A DNA stretch of 64,000 bases from Limnochorda sp. LNt (GCF_035593265.1 NZ_CP141614.1:2790001-2854000); one strand, 5' to 3'. Positions 7,602-17,420 are shown, numbered from the stretch's first letter. Numbers and translations: made by a program. The notes: generated by a model not told the origin, from the sequence alone.

Positions 7602-9034
7602 GCCCGTGTGGGTTTTCGCCGGAGCACCTGACAACGAAGGAGGGGAGTGGCCGATGATGCCCATGGCACCCGTCTGGGTAGGATCACAGGGCCCCTGCCA
7701 GAGCCCACTCCTCTCCTCGGGCCTCGTGTCGAGCGACGTCGGGGGCCAGGGGCCTTCGTCGGAACCGCACCCCGGCACGATCGAGCTTCAGCAGGTTGTG
7801 CACGGCACAGTCAAGCCGCCAAAGCGCCCGAACCTTCGCCAACCCCCGCAGCAGGAACTGGCGCAGCCGCCGGGCCTCCTTGATCTGCCCAAAGACGGGC
7901 TCGACCGACTGCTCCCGCTTCCGATACCGCGCGAGGACCTCGGGCATCTTCAACCAGTACCGCATCCACTCCCGCAGGGAAGCCCCCGGCGCCGGCGGAT
8001 CCGGAGGCGGCTGGGTGGTCCGGCGGTCCCGGTGACGCAACTTGTCCGCCGGAATCAAGACGCGAAGGCCCCGGGCTTGCAGCGTCTGAATGGCGTCCGT
8101 GTCAAAGTACCCGGCATCGGCCAGCCACTCCCCGGGGCGTCGGCCGGTATTGGCCTCCACCTGGTCGGCCATGGGGATCAGGTGCGGGGCATCGGCCGCC
8201 TGGTTCGTGAGGTCCGCCGCCACGATGATCTGGCTTTCGGTATCGACCACGGCTTGAGCGTTGTAGCCCTGGATGAAGCGCCCGTCCGGGTCTTTCATGA
8301 TCCGGGAGTCAGGGTCCGTGAAGTTGCGCTGGGCTTTGGGGGAGGGGCGGGCCTGCGCGGGGTCTCGCCGAGACCGGTAGCGCCGACCTTTGGCCTCCGC
8401 TTCGGCCCGACGCTTGGCCTGTTCGGCTGCAGCTTTTTGCCGGGCCTCCTCTTCCAACGCCCGCATGGCTCGGCGGATGGCCTCCCGGCGCTTTTCGACC
8501 GTCTTCAAGTGCTCCGGCAGTTCATCGCCCCGCCGGTCCCCAAACCGCCGATCCTCGTCCCGGTCCGTCGCCTCCACCTCGGCAAAGCACCGCTCGATCG
8601 CCTCCCGCAGCCGCTGCTCCTCTTGTTGCATGCGGGCGTAACTCATGGCGGCATGCTTCGAGGCGTAGGCTTTGATCTTGGTGCCGTCCAGGGCCACCTG
8701 GCCCAGCTTCACCAGGCCCGCCTTCTGGGCCAGGTGAACCGTCTGGACGAACAGCTCCCCCAGCGCTGGCAGGTGCCGGCGGCGAAACTCCGACAGCGTC
8801 CAGTGCTGGCCCCGGTCTTCCCCTTCGTAGGCCCGGAAGATGGCCGACAGATCCAGCTGGTCCACCGCCTCGTCGATGAAGTGGACCAGGTGGTCCGGTG
8901 GCAGCCAGTCCTTCGGCGAAGGGGGCAGCAGATAGGTCTGATGGGGACTATAGGGCTTAAACGGCTTCATGGGCGACGGGTTCGACACCGCCCCGAGATT
9001 TCATGCCAGTCGGCTGGCAATTCCCACACACGCT
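7602..9034 (-). mobile_element. IS1182-like insertion sequence, probably inactive
   Basis: One transposase gene lies between imperfect terminal inverted repeats. The left end reads CGTGTGGGTTTTCGCC and the right end, on the opposite strand, CGTGTGTGGGAATTGCC. Outside both ends lies GCTAGCG (7595-7601 and 9035-9041), which could be a target duplication or a coincidence. The element separates the MFS gene from a sugar permease gene that has lost its usual partners. Exact ends are inferred by eye. Confidence 0.5.
7684..8970 (-). CDS. IS1182 family transposase with internal in-frame deletion
   Basis: A DDE transposase of 428 aa. The N-terminus (MKPFKPYSPHQTYLLPPSPKDWLPPDHLVHFI) and the catalytic stretches (VALDGTKIKA, LADAGYFD, EPVFGQIKEARRLRQF) match IS1182 transposases closely, so the catalytic D, D and E are all present. 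After YEGEDRG (residue 54, near base 8808), however, the protein jumps straight to HWTLSEFRRRHL. The roughly 50-60 residues of the DUF772-type N-terminal domain that normally lie between are missing. The family is usually about 480 aa. The frame is intact but the protein is probably non-functional. I start at ATG 8970, where homology begins, rather than the GTG at 8988. Confidence 0.9.
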   Translation of the reverse strand: MKPFKPYSPHQTYLLPPSPKDWLPPDHLVHFIDEAVDQLDLSAIFRAYEGEDRGQHWTLSEFRRRHLPALGELFVQTVHLAQKAGLVKLGQVALDGTKIKAYASKHAAMSYARMQQEEQRLREAIERCFAEVEATDRDEDRRFGDRRGDELPEHLKTVEKRREAIRRAMRALEEEARQKAAAEQAKRRAEAEAKGRRYRSRRDPAQARPSPKAQRNFTDPDSRIMKDPDGRFIQGYNAQAVVDTESQIIVAADLTNQAADAPHLIPMADQVEANTGRRPGEWLADAGYFDTDAIQTLQARGLRVLIPADKLRHRDRRTTQPPPDPPAPGASLREWMRYWLKMPEVLARYRKREQSVEPVFGQIKEARRLRQFLLRGLAKVRALWRLDCAVHNLLKLDRAGVRFRRRPLAPDVARHEARGEEWALAGAL

Positions 9035-9076
9035 GCTAGCGACTTCACCACCTCGACGACCGCCACCCGGGTCACC

Positions 9077-10018
9077 GTGGCCCGCCCCGCCGGTGCGGCA
9101 ACGGGTGCCTCGTGGCAGCTCGCGCTGGGCCGCGCCGGGCTCGGCATCGGGCGGGGGATCGGATGGGTGGTGCTGGTCGCCTGGGCCATCGTCTCGCTGA
9201 TGCCGCTCTACTGGATGCTGACGACCTCCTTCATGCTGTCGGAGGAGGTCTGGCAGGTACCCCCGGCCTTCGTGCCCACGGTGGCCAAGGAGCTCCCTGC
9301 CCTGCTGCTGTCGGGGCGGTGGGCCGAGGCAGCGGCACTGTGGGGCGATGCGACGGAGAGCTACGTCTTCCTCTTCCAGTCGACCCCCATCTGGCGATGG
9401 TTCCTCAACTCCACCATCGTCTCCGGTGTCGCCACGCTGGGGGTGCTCCTGCTGGACTCGATGGCGGCCTACGCCTTCGCCAAGCGGCGCTTCCCGGGGC
9501 GTGAGCTGCTCTTCTGGATCATGATCAGCACGCTCATGATCCCGGGCCAGGTGACGCTGGTGCCCATGTTCATGATCGTGCGCAACGCCGGCCTGATGAA
9601 CACCCTCTGGGCGGTCATCCTGCCCGACCTGAGCATGGTCTTCGGCGTCTTCCTGTTGCGCCAGTTCATGCGGACCATCCCCACCGAGCTGGTGGAGGCG
9701 GCCACCATCGACGGCGCCTCGGAGTTCGTCATCTACAGCCGCATCATGGTGCCCCTGGCCAAGCCGGGGCTCGCCACGCTGGGCATCCTCACCTTCATGT
9801 CCACGTGGAACTCGTTCCTATGGCCGCTCATCGCGCTGCAGCGATCCGAGCTCTTCACCCTGACGGTGGGTCTCAAGACCCTCCAGGACAAGAACCTGGT
9901 GCAGTACGGGCTCCTGATGAGCGGCGCCACGGTGGCCGCCATCCCCATGGTCATCGTCTTCCTGATGTTCCAGCGCTACTTCGTCAAGGGGCTCACGCTG
10001 GGAGGCCTCAAGGGCTGA
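9077..10018 (+). CDS. Orphan ABC sugar transporter permease (MalG type)
   Basis: A 313-aa inner-membrane permease of the carbohydrate ABC importer family. Six hydrophobic segments are visible, with the coupling motif EAATIDGASEFVIYSRIMVPLAKPG and the typical C-terminus QRYFVKGLTLGGLKG. No binding protein, first permease or ATPase adjoins it; upstream is the insertion element and downstream a convergent gene. The 5' end is uncertain: GTG 9077 is the first plausible start after the element and has no ribosome site, so the gene may have lost its promoter and partners by insertion or deletion. Confidence 0.85.
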   Translation: MARPAGAATGASWQLALGRAGLGIGRGIGWVVLVAWAIVSLMPLYWMLTTSFMLSEEVWQVPPAFVPTVAKELPALLLSGRWAEAAALWGDATESYVFLFQSTPIWRWFLNSTIVSGVATLGVLLLDSMAAYAFAKRRFPGRELLFWIMISTLMIPGQVTLVPMFMIVRNAGLMNTLWAVILPDLSMVFGVFLLRQFMRTIPTELVEAATIDGASEFVIYSRIMVPLAKPGLATLGILTFMSTWNSFLWPLIALQRSELFTLTVGLKTLQDKNLVQYGLLMSGATVAAIPMVIVFLMFQRYFVKGLTLGGLKG

Positions 10019-10031
10019 GGGGCAGAGGGCC

Positions 10032-10047
10032 AGCCCCGCCGGGGGCT
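10032..10047. terminator. Possible shared hairpin between convergent genes
   Basis: A six-base stem (AGCCCC/GGGGCT) with a four-base loop lies between the ends of the sugar permease and the purine permease and overlaps the latter's stop codon. There is no T-run, so terminator function is only suggested by position. Confidence 0.35.
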
Positions 10048-11401
10048 AGCCCTCCCACAGGAAGCTCAGCACGAACAGCCCGGCCACCACCCACATCAGC
10101 CAGCGCACCTCCCGGGCCTTGCCGGTCAGGAGATTGACCATCACGTACGTGATGAAGCCGTAGCCGATGCCGCGGGCGATGTTGAAGGTGAGGGGGATGG
10201 TCAGCAGCGTCACGAAGGCCGGGAAGGCCTCCGTGTAGTTGTCGAACCGGATCTCCTTGACCACCGTGCTCAGCATGAGGAAGCCCACCACGATCAGCGC
10301 CGCGGCCGTCGCCTGCGGGGGCACGACCACCAGCACGGGCGTGAAGAGCACGGAGGCGAAGAAGAGCAGCGCCACCACCACCGAGGTGAGGCCCGTGCGC
10401 CCGCCCTCTCCCACGCCCGAGGCGCTCTCCACGTAGGTCGTCACCGAGCTGGCGCCAAACAGGCCGCCCAGCATGGCCGCCAGGGAGTCGACCAGCAGCA
10501 CCCGCTTGATGCCCGGCAGCCGCCCCTCGCGGTCCAGCAGCCGGGCCTCCCCCGCCACCGCGACGACCGTGCCCATGGTGTCGAAGAAGTCGGTCATCAG
10601 GAAGGCGAAGATGGAGCCCAGCAGCCCCACCTGCAGCGCACCAGCGATGTCGAGCTTGAAGAACGTCTCGAAGCTGGCCGCACCCGGCCAGGCCAGCCAC
10701 CGCTCGGGCAACGGGGTGATGCCGAGCGGGATGCCGGCCAGGGCCGTCAGGATGATGCCGCCCAGGATGGCGCCCCGCACCCGCAGCGCGAGCAGGGCAG
10801 CCGTCACCAGGATGCCGCCGAAGGTGAGCAAGACCCGCGGGTCGCCGAAGTCGCCGAAGGTGACCAGGGTCGACTCGCTGGCCACCACCACGCCCGACTG
10901 GGACAGCCCGATGAAGGCGATGAAGAGCCCGATCCCGGCGCCGATGGCGCGCTTGAGCTCGAGGGGGATGGCATCCATGACGGCCTCGCGCACGTTGCTC
11001 AGCACGAAGAACGTCACGATGGCCCCCTCGACGAAGATGACCCCCATCGCGACCGGCCACGGCACCCCTTGCCCCAGCACCAGCCCGAAGGCGAGGGCCG
11101 CGTTGAGGCCCATCCCCGAGGCCAGCGCGAACGGGTAGTTGGCGAAGAGGCCCATCGCCAGCGTGGCGAGTCCGGCGGCCATGGCCGTCGCGACCGCCAC
11201 CCCCTCCTCGGGGAGCCCGGCCGCGCTCAGGATGCTGGGGTTGACGAAGAGGATGTAGGCCATGGTCATGAAGGTGGTGACGCCGGCGACCACCTCGGTG
11301 CCGACGGTGGATCCCCGCTCCCGCACCCGGAAGCGCCGCTCAAGCCATCCTGCCAGCCCCAGCGCACGACTCTCCCCGGTGTCGGCCCGCACCGCGTCCA
11401 T
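10046..11401 (-). CDS. NCS2/AzgA-type purine permease
   Basis: A 451-aa polytopic membrane transporter of the AzgA branch of NCS2 (adenine, guanine or hypoxanthine uptake with protons). The family motifs include TEVVAGVTTFMTMAYILFVNP near the N-terminus, ASGMGLNAALAF, the TDFFDTMGTVVAVAGEA segment and ESASGVGEGGRTGLTSVV. Start ATG 11401 lies just after a GGAAGGGG site. The gap to lipA is 75 bp, too short for a classical purine riboswitch plus promoter. Which purine it prefers cannot be told. Confidence 0.9.
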   Translation of the reverse strand: MDAVRADTGESRALGLAGWLERRFRVRERGSTVGTEVVAGVTTFMTMAYILFVNPSILSAAGLPEEGVAVATAMAAGLATLAMGLFANYPFALASGMGLNAALAFGLVLGQGVPWPVAMGVIFVEGAIVTFFVLSNVREAVMDAIPLELKRAIGAGIGLFIAFIGLSQSGVVVASESTLVTFGDFGDPRVLLTFGGILVTAALLALRVRGAILGGIILTALAGIPLGITPLPERWLAWPGAASFETFFKLDIAGALQVGLLGSIFAFLMTDFFDTMGTVVAVAGEARLLDREGRLPGIKRVLLVDSLAAMLGGLFGASSVTTYVESASGVGEGGRTGLTSVVVALLFFASVLFTPVLVVVPPQATAAALIVVGFLMLSTVVKEIRFDNYTEAFPAFVTLLTIPLTFNIARGIGYGFITYVMVNLLTGKAREVRWLMWVVAGLFVLSFLWEG

Positions 11402-11476
11402 CGTTGGTCGTTCCCCTTCCGTGTTGATGCAGGTAACAGCAAAGAATGGTAGCACCTTCGGGACCCGCCGACAACG

Positions 11477-12418
11477 CTACCGGGCCCGGGCCTCCTTGAA
11501 GACTCGCTCGGCCCGGTAGGAGCTGCGCACCAGCGGCCCGCTGAAGACCTCCACGAAGCCCTCCTCGTATCCCCATTGCCGGTACCGGTCGAACTCGGCG
11601 GGCGTGACGTAGCGCTCCACCGGCAGATGGCTGGGGCTGGGGCGCAGGTACTGCCCCAGGGTCAGGATGTCGACCCCGACCGCTCGGAGGTCCCGCATGG
11701 CTTGTCGGATCTCCTCGTCGGTCTCGCCGAGCCCCAGCATCAGGCTCGACTTGGTCAGGACCTCGGGCCGGTACCGCTTGGCGAAGGCCAGCACCTGCAG
11801 GGTCTGGTCGTAGCCCGCCCTCGGGTCCCGCACGCGAGGTGTGAGGCGCCGCACCGTCTCCACGTTGTTGGCGAAGACGTCCAGGCCCGACTCCATGACG
11901 GTGGCCACCGCCCGCCGGTCGCCCCGGAAGTCCGGCGTCAGCGCCTCCACCCGGACCCAGGGGGCCCGTGCCTTGATGGCACGTACCGCCTGGGCGAAAT
12001 GTCCGGCCCCCCCGTCGGGCAGGTCGTCACGATCCACCGATGTCAAGACGACGTACTCCAGGCGCAGGCGCGCCACGGCCTCGGCGACCCGGTCGGGCTC
12101 GGTGGGGTCCAGCAGGCCCCGGGGGTTGCCCGTCGAGACGGCGCAAAACTTGCACGCCCGGGTGCAGACCGAGCCCAGGAGCATGAAGGTGGCGGTCCCG
12201 TGGCCCCAGCACTCCGCCACGTTGGGACAGCGTGCCTCCTGGCAGACGGTGAACAGCCCGAGCTGCTTGACCACCCCGGATACGAAGGCGTAGGTGGGCC
12301 CCCCCGGCAGGGGCACCTTGAGCCACTCGGGCTTGGGCCGGGGTCGGCCGTCGTCCAGCGGTCGCTTGCGAAGCCCTCCCGGGACCACCTTGACGCGGGG
12401 CGCCTCCATCGCGGGCAT
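11477..12418 (-). CDS. lipA: Lipoyl synthase
   Basis: LipA (313 aa) is a radical-SAM enzyme that inserts two sulfurs into protein-bound octanoyl groups to make lipoyl cofactors for 2-oxoacid dehydrogenases and the glycine cleavage system. The auxiliary-cluster motif [12 protein letters not shown] and the radical-SAM motif CTRACKFC are intact, as is the C-terminal RSSYRAE segment with the conserved Arg-Ser-Ser. Length is normal. The ATG at 12418 has GGGGAG five bases upstream. No lipB or lipoylated E2 gene is near; the upstream neighbour is the lut operon. Confidence 0.95.
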   Translation of the reverse strand: MPAMEAPRVKVVPGGLRKRPLDDGRPRPKPEWLKVPLPGGPTYAFVSGVVKQLGLFTVCQEARCPNVAECWGHGTATFMLLGSVCTRACKFCAVSTGNPRGLLDPTEPDRVAEAVARLRLEYVVLTSVDRDDLPDGGAGHFAQAVRAIKARAPWVRVEALTPDFRGDRRAVATVMESGLDVFANNVETVRRLTPRVRDPRAGYDQTLQVLAFAKRYRPEVLTKSSLMLGLGETDEEIRQAMRDLRAVGVDILTLGQYLRPSPSHLPVERYVTPAEFDRYRQWGYEEGFVEVFSGPLVRSSYRAERVFKEARAR

Positions 12419-12434
12419 CCCGACTCCCCTTCCG

Positions 12435-14657
12435 TCACGCTCTCAGGTCGTCTCGTCGCGCGGCGTCGTCGTGGCCCCCCACGAGCACCACGTGCACCTG
12501 CGACGGGCCATGCACGCCCAGCACCAGGTCGTTTTCGATGTCGGCGCTGCGGCTCGGGCCGGTCACGATGGCCACTGACGAGGGCAGCGGCTCCGCCCCC
12601 AGGCGACGGGCCAGCTCCTCCAGGCTGGCTAGCACGTCGGACTCCCGCACGACGGTGACCTGCACCGCGGGCAGCAGGCTGGCCAGGCGACCCTGGCCCG
12701 GGCCGGCCAGCAAGACGACGCTGCCGGTCTCCGCTACCGCGTATCGTCCCACGGTGATGCCCACGGCGGCCCGCCGCGCCTCCGCTCGCCAGGCCTCGAC
12801 ACGGTCCGGGCCGGGCTCGGGCACGTCGCCCCCGCCCGTCCAGTAGAGCGAGAGACCCCGTCGCCTCAGCGCCTCGGCCAGCTCGCGGGGGGCCAGGTCC
12901 AGGTCGTCGGCCATCACGATCCGACCGCCCCGTGGCGCCACCGCCTCACATAGGCTTGCCAGTGCGGCCGGCAGCCCTTGCGCGTCGCCCACCCGATGGA
13001 CGCGGCCCCCGAGCCGCTCGACCATTTGCGTGAAGTGCGCGATGCGACGGGCCAGGTCCAGGGACGCCTGGCGGCTCGCCTCGCCCCCGGGCGCGGGCGG
13101 GTCATCTCGCGGTGGGCCGTCCGGGGGCGGCGGCTCCGGCGGCGTGCCCGACCGGCCACAGCCCGCCACGGCGCGACGCCCCTCTCCGAGGAGCACCTCG
13201 CCGCGCTGCCACAGCTCCCAGAAAGACCGCTGCGACGGCTCCGGCAGGTCCCGGCCCCACGTCCAGGGCGCCAGCGGCCCGGGCAGCGACGACAGCCAGC
13301 CGTCTCCGCCCGCCGCCCCCCATCGCCGGGCCGCCCGGGCCCCCATGCGAGCCAGGCGCAGGCTGGCCCGGTAGCGCCAGGGGCTCCTCCACAGCCATGC
13401 GCCCAGCTCGAGCGCCGTCCCGAAGCCCGCCGGCCCCCGGCCGACCGAGCGAACCCTGTCGGCCCGGTGGCGCAGGATCAGCTCGTGCAAGGGGATCCCT
13501 ACGGGGCAGACGTCCGTGCAGGCCGTGCAGAGGGAGCACGCGTCGAAGGGCAGGTCCGAGGCCCGCTCCCCCTCTAGCAGCGGGGCCAGCACCACCCCGA
13601 CGGGACCGCTGTAGACGGAGCCGTAGGCGTGGCCGCCCACCTGGCGGTAGACCGGGCAGTGGTTGAGGCAGGCGCCGCACCGGATGCAGGCCAGCACCTC
13701 CCGGTAGGGCGAGGCGAGGATACGGCTGCGGCCGTGGTCCATCAGGATGACGTGCAGCTCCTCGGGGCCATCCAGCTCGCCCGGCCCCCGAGGCCCCGTC
13801 ACCAGGTGCGTGTAGACGGTGATGGCTTGCCCCGTCGCGCTGCGTGCGAGCAACTCCAGGAAGACCGGCAGGTCGGCCAGCGACGGGATCACCTTCTCGA
13901 TGCCGGCCACCACCACGTGCACCGGCGGCGCCGAGCTGACCAGGCGCCCGTTGCCCTCGTTGGTGCAGATGACCACGCTGCCCGTCTCGGCCACCACGAA
14001 GTTGGCCCCGGACACCCCGATGTCCGCCTGCAGGAAGTCCTCCCGCAACACCTGTCGTGCCACCACCGCCAGGGACGGGGTGTCCGTGGGGACGGGCCGG
14101 CCCACCAGCCGGGAGAAGAGGGCCGCTATCTCGTCCCGGCTCTTGTGGATGCAGGGCGTCACGATGTGGGCGGGGCGCTCTCCCGCCAGCTGGACGATGA
14201 ACTCACCGAGGTCGGTCTCCACCACCTCCAGGCCCGCCGCCTCCAGGCGGGCGTTGAGCTCGACCTCCTCGGTGGCCATGGACTTGGACTTGACCAACCG
14301 CCGCGCGCCCCGCCGCTTCGCGATGCCCTCCACGATGCGCGCGACGTCCTCGGCGCGGGCGGCTCGCCAGACGTGCCCGCCCCGCGCCTCGATGGACGCG
14401 GCCGCCTTGGCCACCAGCCGGTCCAGGTCGTCGAGCGACGCCATCTTGATGGCATGCGCCCGGCGGCGCAGGGCCTCGAAGTCGCCCGGGGCCCACCCCC
14501 CGGCGGCCAGCTCGGCCAGCTGGGCGAAGGCCGCCCGTCGGGCCTCCACCTTGCCGTCGGCGGTGATGCGCACGGCCTGTCGGAGCCGCTCGTCCGCCAG
14601 GGCTCGCCGGGCTCGGTCGCGAAAGCTCTCCACGCCGGGGGGTCGGGTGTGTCTCAT
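12435..14657 (-). CDS. Fused LutB-LutC L-lactate utilisation protein
   Basis: One 740-aa protein combines two subunits of the LutABC L-lactate oxidation system. Residues about 1-450 are LutB: the N-terminal domain with [13 protein letters not shown] and [22 protein letters not shown], then two [4Fe-4S] motifs, [16 protein letters not shown] and [18 protein letters not shown] Pro/Gly-rich linker ([23 protein letters not shown]) follows at about 500-530. The C-terminal 200 residues are a LutC/YkgG domain with [31 protein letters not shown] and the end segment [26 protein letters not shown]. The ATG overlaps the lutA stop and has AGGAGG upstream. A fusion is unusual; in most bacteria lutB and lutC are separate genes. 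Confidence 0.92.
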   Translation of the reverse strand: MRHTRPPGVESFRDRARRALADERLRQAVRITADGKVEARRAAFAQLAELAAGGWAPGDFEALRRRAHAIKMASLDDLDRLVAKAAASIEARGGHVWRAARAEDVARIVEGIAKRRGARRLVKSKSMATEEVELNARLEAAGLEVVETDLGEFIVQLAGERPAHIVTPCIHKSRDEIAALFSRLVGRPVPTDTPSLAVVARQVLREDFLQADIGVSGANFVVAETGSVVICTNEGNGRLVSSAPPVHVVVAGIEKVIPSLADLPVFLELLARSATGQAITVYTHLVTGPRGPGELDGPEELHVILMDHGRSRILASPYREVLACIRCGACLNHCPVYRQVGGHAYGSVYSGPVGVVLAPLLEGERASDLPFDACSLCTACTDVCPVGIPLHELILRHRADRVRSVGRGPAGFGTALELGAWLWRSPWRYRASLRLARMGARAARRWGAAGGDGWLSSLPGPLAPWTWGRDLPEPSQRSFWELWQRGEVLLGEGRRAVAGCGRSGTPPEPPPPDGPPRDDPPAPGGEASRQASLDLARRIAHFTQMVERLGGRVHRVGDAQGLPAALASLCEAVAPRGGRIVMADDLDLAPRELAEALRRRGLSLYWTGGGDVPEPGPDRVEAWRAEARRAAVGITVGRYAVAETGSVVLLAGPGQGRLASLLPAVQVTVVRESDVLASLEELARRLGAEPLPSSVAIVTGPSRSADIENDLVLGVHGPSQVHVVLVGGHDDAARRDDLRA

Positions 14658-15466
14658 GACCGGCCGCCTCCTGCCGGCCGGGCCGCCGCCCCTGCCGCGG
14701 CATCGGCTCGTAGTGCCGCGGCCCCCGACGGCGGAGCCAGCAGCCCCATCCCCTCCGCCAGCAGCTCCGCCACGTGCACGAAGCGCAGGCGCAGCCCCCG
14801 CCGCCGTGCACGGCCCATCAGGTGCAGCAGGCAGGAGCCGTCGGCCGAGACCACCACGTCGGCCCCCGCCGCCCGGATGGCGTCCAGCTTGTCGTCGGCC
14901 ATGGCCACCGACACCTCGGGCGACTTGACCGCGAAAGCCCCTCCGAAGCCGCAACACCGGTCGGCGCCCTCGAAGGGCACGAGCGTCAGCCCCCGCACGC
15001 ACCTCAGGAGCCGCTCCGCCGCCCCGGCGGCGCCCAGGAGACGGCTTGCGTGGCACGAGGTATGGTAGGCGGCGGTCACGGGGCATCGGGCCCCCAGATC
15101 CTCGACCCCCAGTACCTCCGTCACGAACTGCGTGAACTCGTAGGTGCGAACGCCCAGGGCCCGGCCCTGTCGCGCCGCTGCCGGGTCACCCGCCAGGAGG
15201 GCCGAGTAGTGCTCCCGGATCATGGCCACGCAGGAGCCGGTCGGAGCCACCACGTACTCCGCGGACTCGAAGGTCCGCAGGAAATGGCGGGCCAGGGCCG
15301 CGGCCTGCAGACGCTGGCCGCTGTTGAAGTGGGCCTGGCCGCAGCAGGTCTGCTGCTCGGGGAAGTGGACGCTCACGCCCAGGTGCTCGAGGATGCGGGC
15401 CGCTCCCACCGCGGCGCGAGCGAAGAAGACGTCGTTGACACAGCCGACGAAGAAGGCGACCCGCAT
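14654..15466 (-). CDS. lutA: LutA-type (Fe-S)-binding lactate utilisation protein
   Basis: LutA (270 aa) is the CCG-domain subunit of the L-lactate utilisation complex, resembling GlpC and heterodisulfide reductase HdrB. Both cysteine-rich motifs are present (EQQTCCGQAHFNSG and ADRCCGFGGAFAVK) along with the upstream FFVGCVND and TSCHASRLLG segments. It is the first gene of the pair and overlaps lutBC by four bases, so the whole Lut activity is encoded by two genes. No lactate permease or LutR-like regulator adjoins it. An Ala/Gly-rich tail of about 30 residues is unlike the family and may be neutral. Confidence 0.92.
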   Translation of the reverse strand: MRVAFFVGCVNDVFFARAAVGAARILEHLGVSVHFPEQQTCCGQAHFNSGQRLQAAALARHFLRTFESAEYVVAPTGSCVAMIREHYSALLAGDPAAARQGRALGVRTYEFTQFVTEVLGVEDLGARCPVTAAYHTSCHASRLLGAAGAAERLLRCVRGLTLVPFEGADRCCGFGGAFAVKSPEVSVAMADDKLDAIRAAGADVVVSADGSCLLHLMGRARRRGLRLRFVHVAELLAEGMGLLAPPSGAAALRADAAAGAAARPAGGGRS

Positions 15467-15558
15467 GGCTCACCGCCTGCCCTCGGCTTGGGCCGTGCCG
15501 CCAATGTTCGCCCTCCGCCGGGCGCTCCCTGCCGGGACGCAGCCGGCGGCCGCCCCGC

Positions 15559-16188
15559 TCAGTCGAACTCGGGAGGCAGCGACGGGTCGCGGTAGAGACG
15601 GTACAGGCGCCGGATCTGCTCTGCGGTGATCCGGGTCGGCGACAGCGGCGGCAGCTCCTCGACGGCGAACCAGCCCACGGCCTCGGTCTCGATGCTGGCG
15701 CGGGGCTGGCCGCCGGTCAGCTGGCAGGCGATGCAGATCTTGTAGACCGCGTAGGCCACGGGGCGGTCGTGGTGGCGGGAGTTGTCCCACACCGCGAGCA
15801 GGCGCACCGGGCGCACCACGTACCCGGCCTCCTCGGCCACCTCCCGTGCCGCCATCTCGGAGGGCGACGAGCCGACGTCGGCCCAGCCGCCAGGCAGCGA
15901 CCATCGACCGTCGGAACGCTCCTTGACCAGCAGCACGCGATCGCCGTCGAAGACCACCGACCGCACGTCCACCTTGGGGGTCGGGTAGCCGGCCTCCCCG
16001 GCGAAGAGCTCCTCCAGGCTTACGCGCTGGGCCTCGGATCCCAGCCCGCATTGGGTCGCCAGCATGTCGACCGCGATCCGGCGAAGCTCCCGGTACCGCT
16101 CCTGGTCGTAGGGGTCCGTGGCATAGGTCAGGCCCGCCTGGGCCAGCGCCTGGATGCGCTTGGCCCACCGGATCCACTGAGGCTCCAC
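15559..16188 (-). CDS. Nudix hydrolase with N-terminal HXLN-type domain
   Basis: A 209-aa Nudix enzyme. The N-terminal 60 residues (WIRWAKRIQALAQAGLTYATDPYDQERYRELRRIAVDML) match the helical domain found in hydrolases of X-linked nucleoside diphosphates, such as ADP-ribose-type pyrophosphatases. The Nudix box GWADVGSSPSEMAAREVAEEAGY has the catalytic REVAEEAG core intact. The likely substrate is ADP-ribose or a nucleotide sugar; this is inferred from the family. I start at GTG 16188, which has GGGAGGGG nine bases upstream and begins the conserved domain. Confidence 0.88.
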   Translation of the reverse strand: MEPQWIRWAKRIQALAQAGLTYATDPYDQERYRELRRIAVDMLATQCGLGSEAQRVSLEELFAGEAGYPTPKVDVRSVVFDGDRVLLVKERSDGRWSLPGGWADVGSSPSEMAAREVAEEAGYVVRPVRLLAVWDNSRHHDRPVAYAVYKICIACQLTGGQPRASIETEAVGWFAVEELPPLSPTRITAEQIRRLYRLYRDPSLPPEFD

Positions 16189-16367
16189 GCCTGCGCCCCT
16201 CCCACGACCGAGGCGCCGTCGCCTCAGCGGCGGCGCCCCGTCTTGCTTGCTCCATTGTACTCCGGGCCCGGCCTCGCCCGACGCCGCGACGCGGCTCGAG
16301 GAGGAGGAGCGTCGGCATCGTGCGAACAGCACTTGCCAATCCTGCGGGGACGGAAGGGAGCCAGGGG

Positions 16368-17420
16368 ATGCTCCACGGTGAGCGAAGCGCCCGTCTCAGG
16401 CCGGCCTGGTGGACGTCCGGCCGGGTGGCCTGGCGACCGTACGCCGGCGCCTTGGTGAGCGTGGCGGCCCTGGCCTGGCTGGTGGGCGCGTTGCGCCAGA
16501 GCGGCGCGGATGCGCGCCTGGTGCTCTCCCTGGTGGCCTGGGGGATCATGCTGGGGGGCATCGTCGGCCTGGGCGCCATCGGGCTGTCGCTGGTCTACGG
16601 CGTGCTGCGGTTCGGCAACTTCGCCCACGGCGACCTGATGACGGTGGGGGCGTACGCCGCCCTGGCGATCCTGCCCATGCTCCCCCAGGGGCCGCCGCTG
16701 CGTCCCCTGTCGTTCGGCTGGGAGATGATCCCTGCCCTGCTGCTGGCGATGGCCCTCACCGGCCTGGTGAGCGTGGCCATCGACCGGATCCTGTACCGGC
16801 CCCTGCGACGGCGACGCAGCTCGCCCGTGCTGGTGGCGATGGCCTCCCTGGGCGCGGCCTTCTTCCTGCGCAGCGCCCTCTACCTGGGCTGGGGCGCCGA
16901 CTTCCGCTTCTACTACACGGGGCGGGCCCGTCCGTCCATCGCCCTGCCTCTCGGGATCCGCCTGCGCCCCGACCAGATCTTCGTCATGGCGCTGGCGGTG
17001 GTGCTGGTGGTGCTCACCTACCTGCTGCTGACCCGCACGCGGCTGGGCAAGGCCATGCGTGCCACGGCCGACAACCCCGTGCTGGCCCGGGTCAGTGGCA
17101 TCGACACGGAGCGCATCGCCCGCTGGACCTGGCTCATCGGCGGAGCGCTGGCGGGGGCGGGCGGCGTCATGCTGGGGCTCGACGCGCAGCTGCGGCCCGA
17201 GATGGGATGGGCCCTGCTGTTGCCCATGTTCGCCGCCGCCATCCTGGGCGGCATCGGCAACCCGTACGGCGCCCTGGTGGGCGGGCTCGTCATGGGGGTC
17301 GTCCAGCAGGTCTCCACCGTGGTCGTCAACCCGGCGTACGCGCCGGGCGTCGCCCTGGTGGTGATGATCGCCCTGCTGCTCCTGCGGCCGCGGGGCCTGT
17401 TAGGGGGGGCGGCGGGCTGA
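16368..17420 (+). CDS. livH: Branched-chain amino-acid ABC permease LivH
   Basis: A 350-aa inner-membrane permease with about eight to nine helices. Family signatures are GAIGLSLVYGVLRFGNFAHGDLMTVGAY, GKAMRATADNPVLARVSGID and AILGGIGNPYGALVGGLVMGV. It pairs with LivM to form the translocation channel for branched-chain or related amino acids. ATG 16368 is preceded by GGAAGGGAG. The stop overlaps the livM start (ATGA). It is transcribed divergently from the Nudix gene. Confidence 0.92.
   Translation: MLHGERSARLRPAWWTSGRVAWRPYAGALVSVAALAWLVGALRQSGADARLVLSLVAWGIMLGGIVGLGAIGLSLVYGVLRFGNFAHGDLMTVGAYAALAILPMLPQGPPLRPLSFGWEMIPALLLAMALTGLVSVAIDRILYRPLRRRRSSPVLVAMASLGAAFFLRSALYLGWGADFRFYYTGRARPSIALPLGIRLRPDQIFVMALAVVLVVLTYLLLTRTRLGKAMRATADNPVLARVSGIDTERIARWTWLIGGALAGAGGVMLGLDAQLRPEMGWALLLPMFAAAILGGIGNPYGALVGGLVMGVVQQVSTVVVNPAYAPGVALVVMIALLLLRPRGLLGGAAG

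Noticed and set aside
11402-11476. Purine riboswitch upstream of the purine permease
   Set aside because: The 75-bp gap is too short for aptamer plus expression platform after the lipA stop, and no conserved core is visible.
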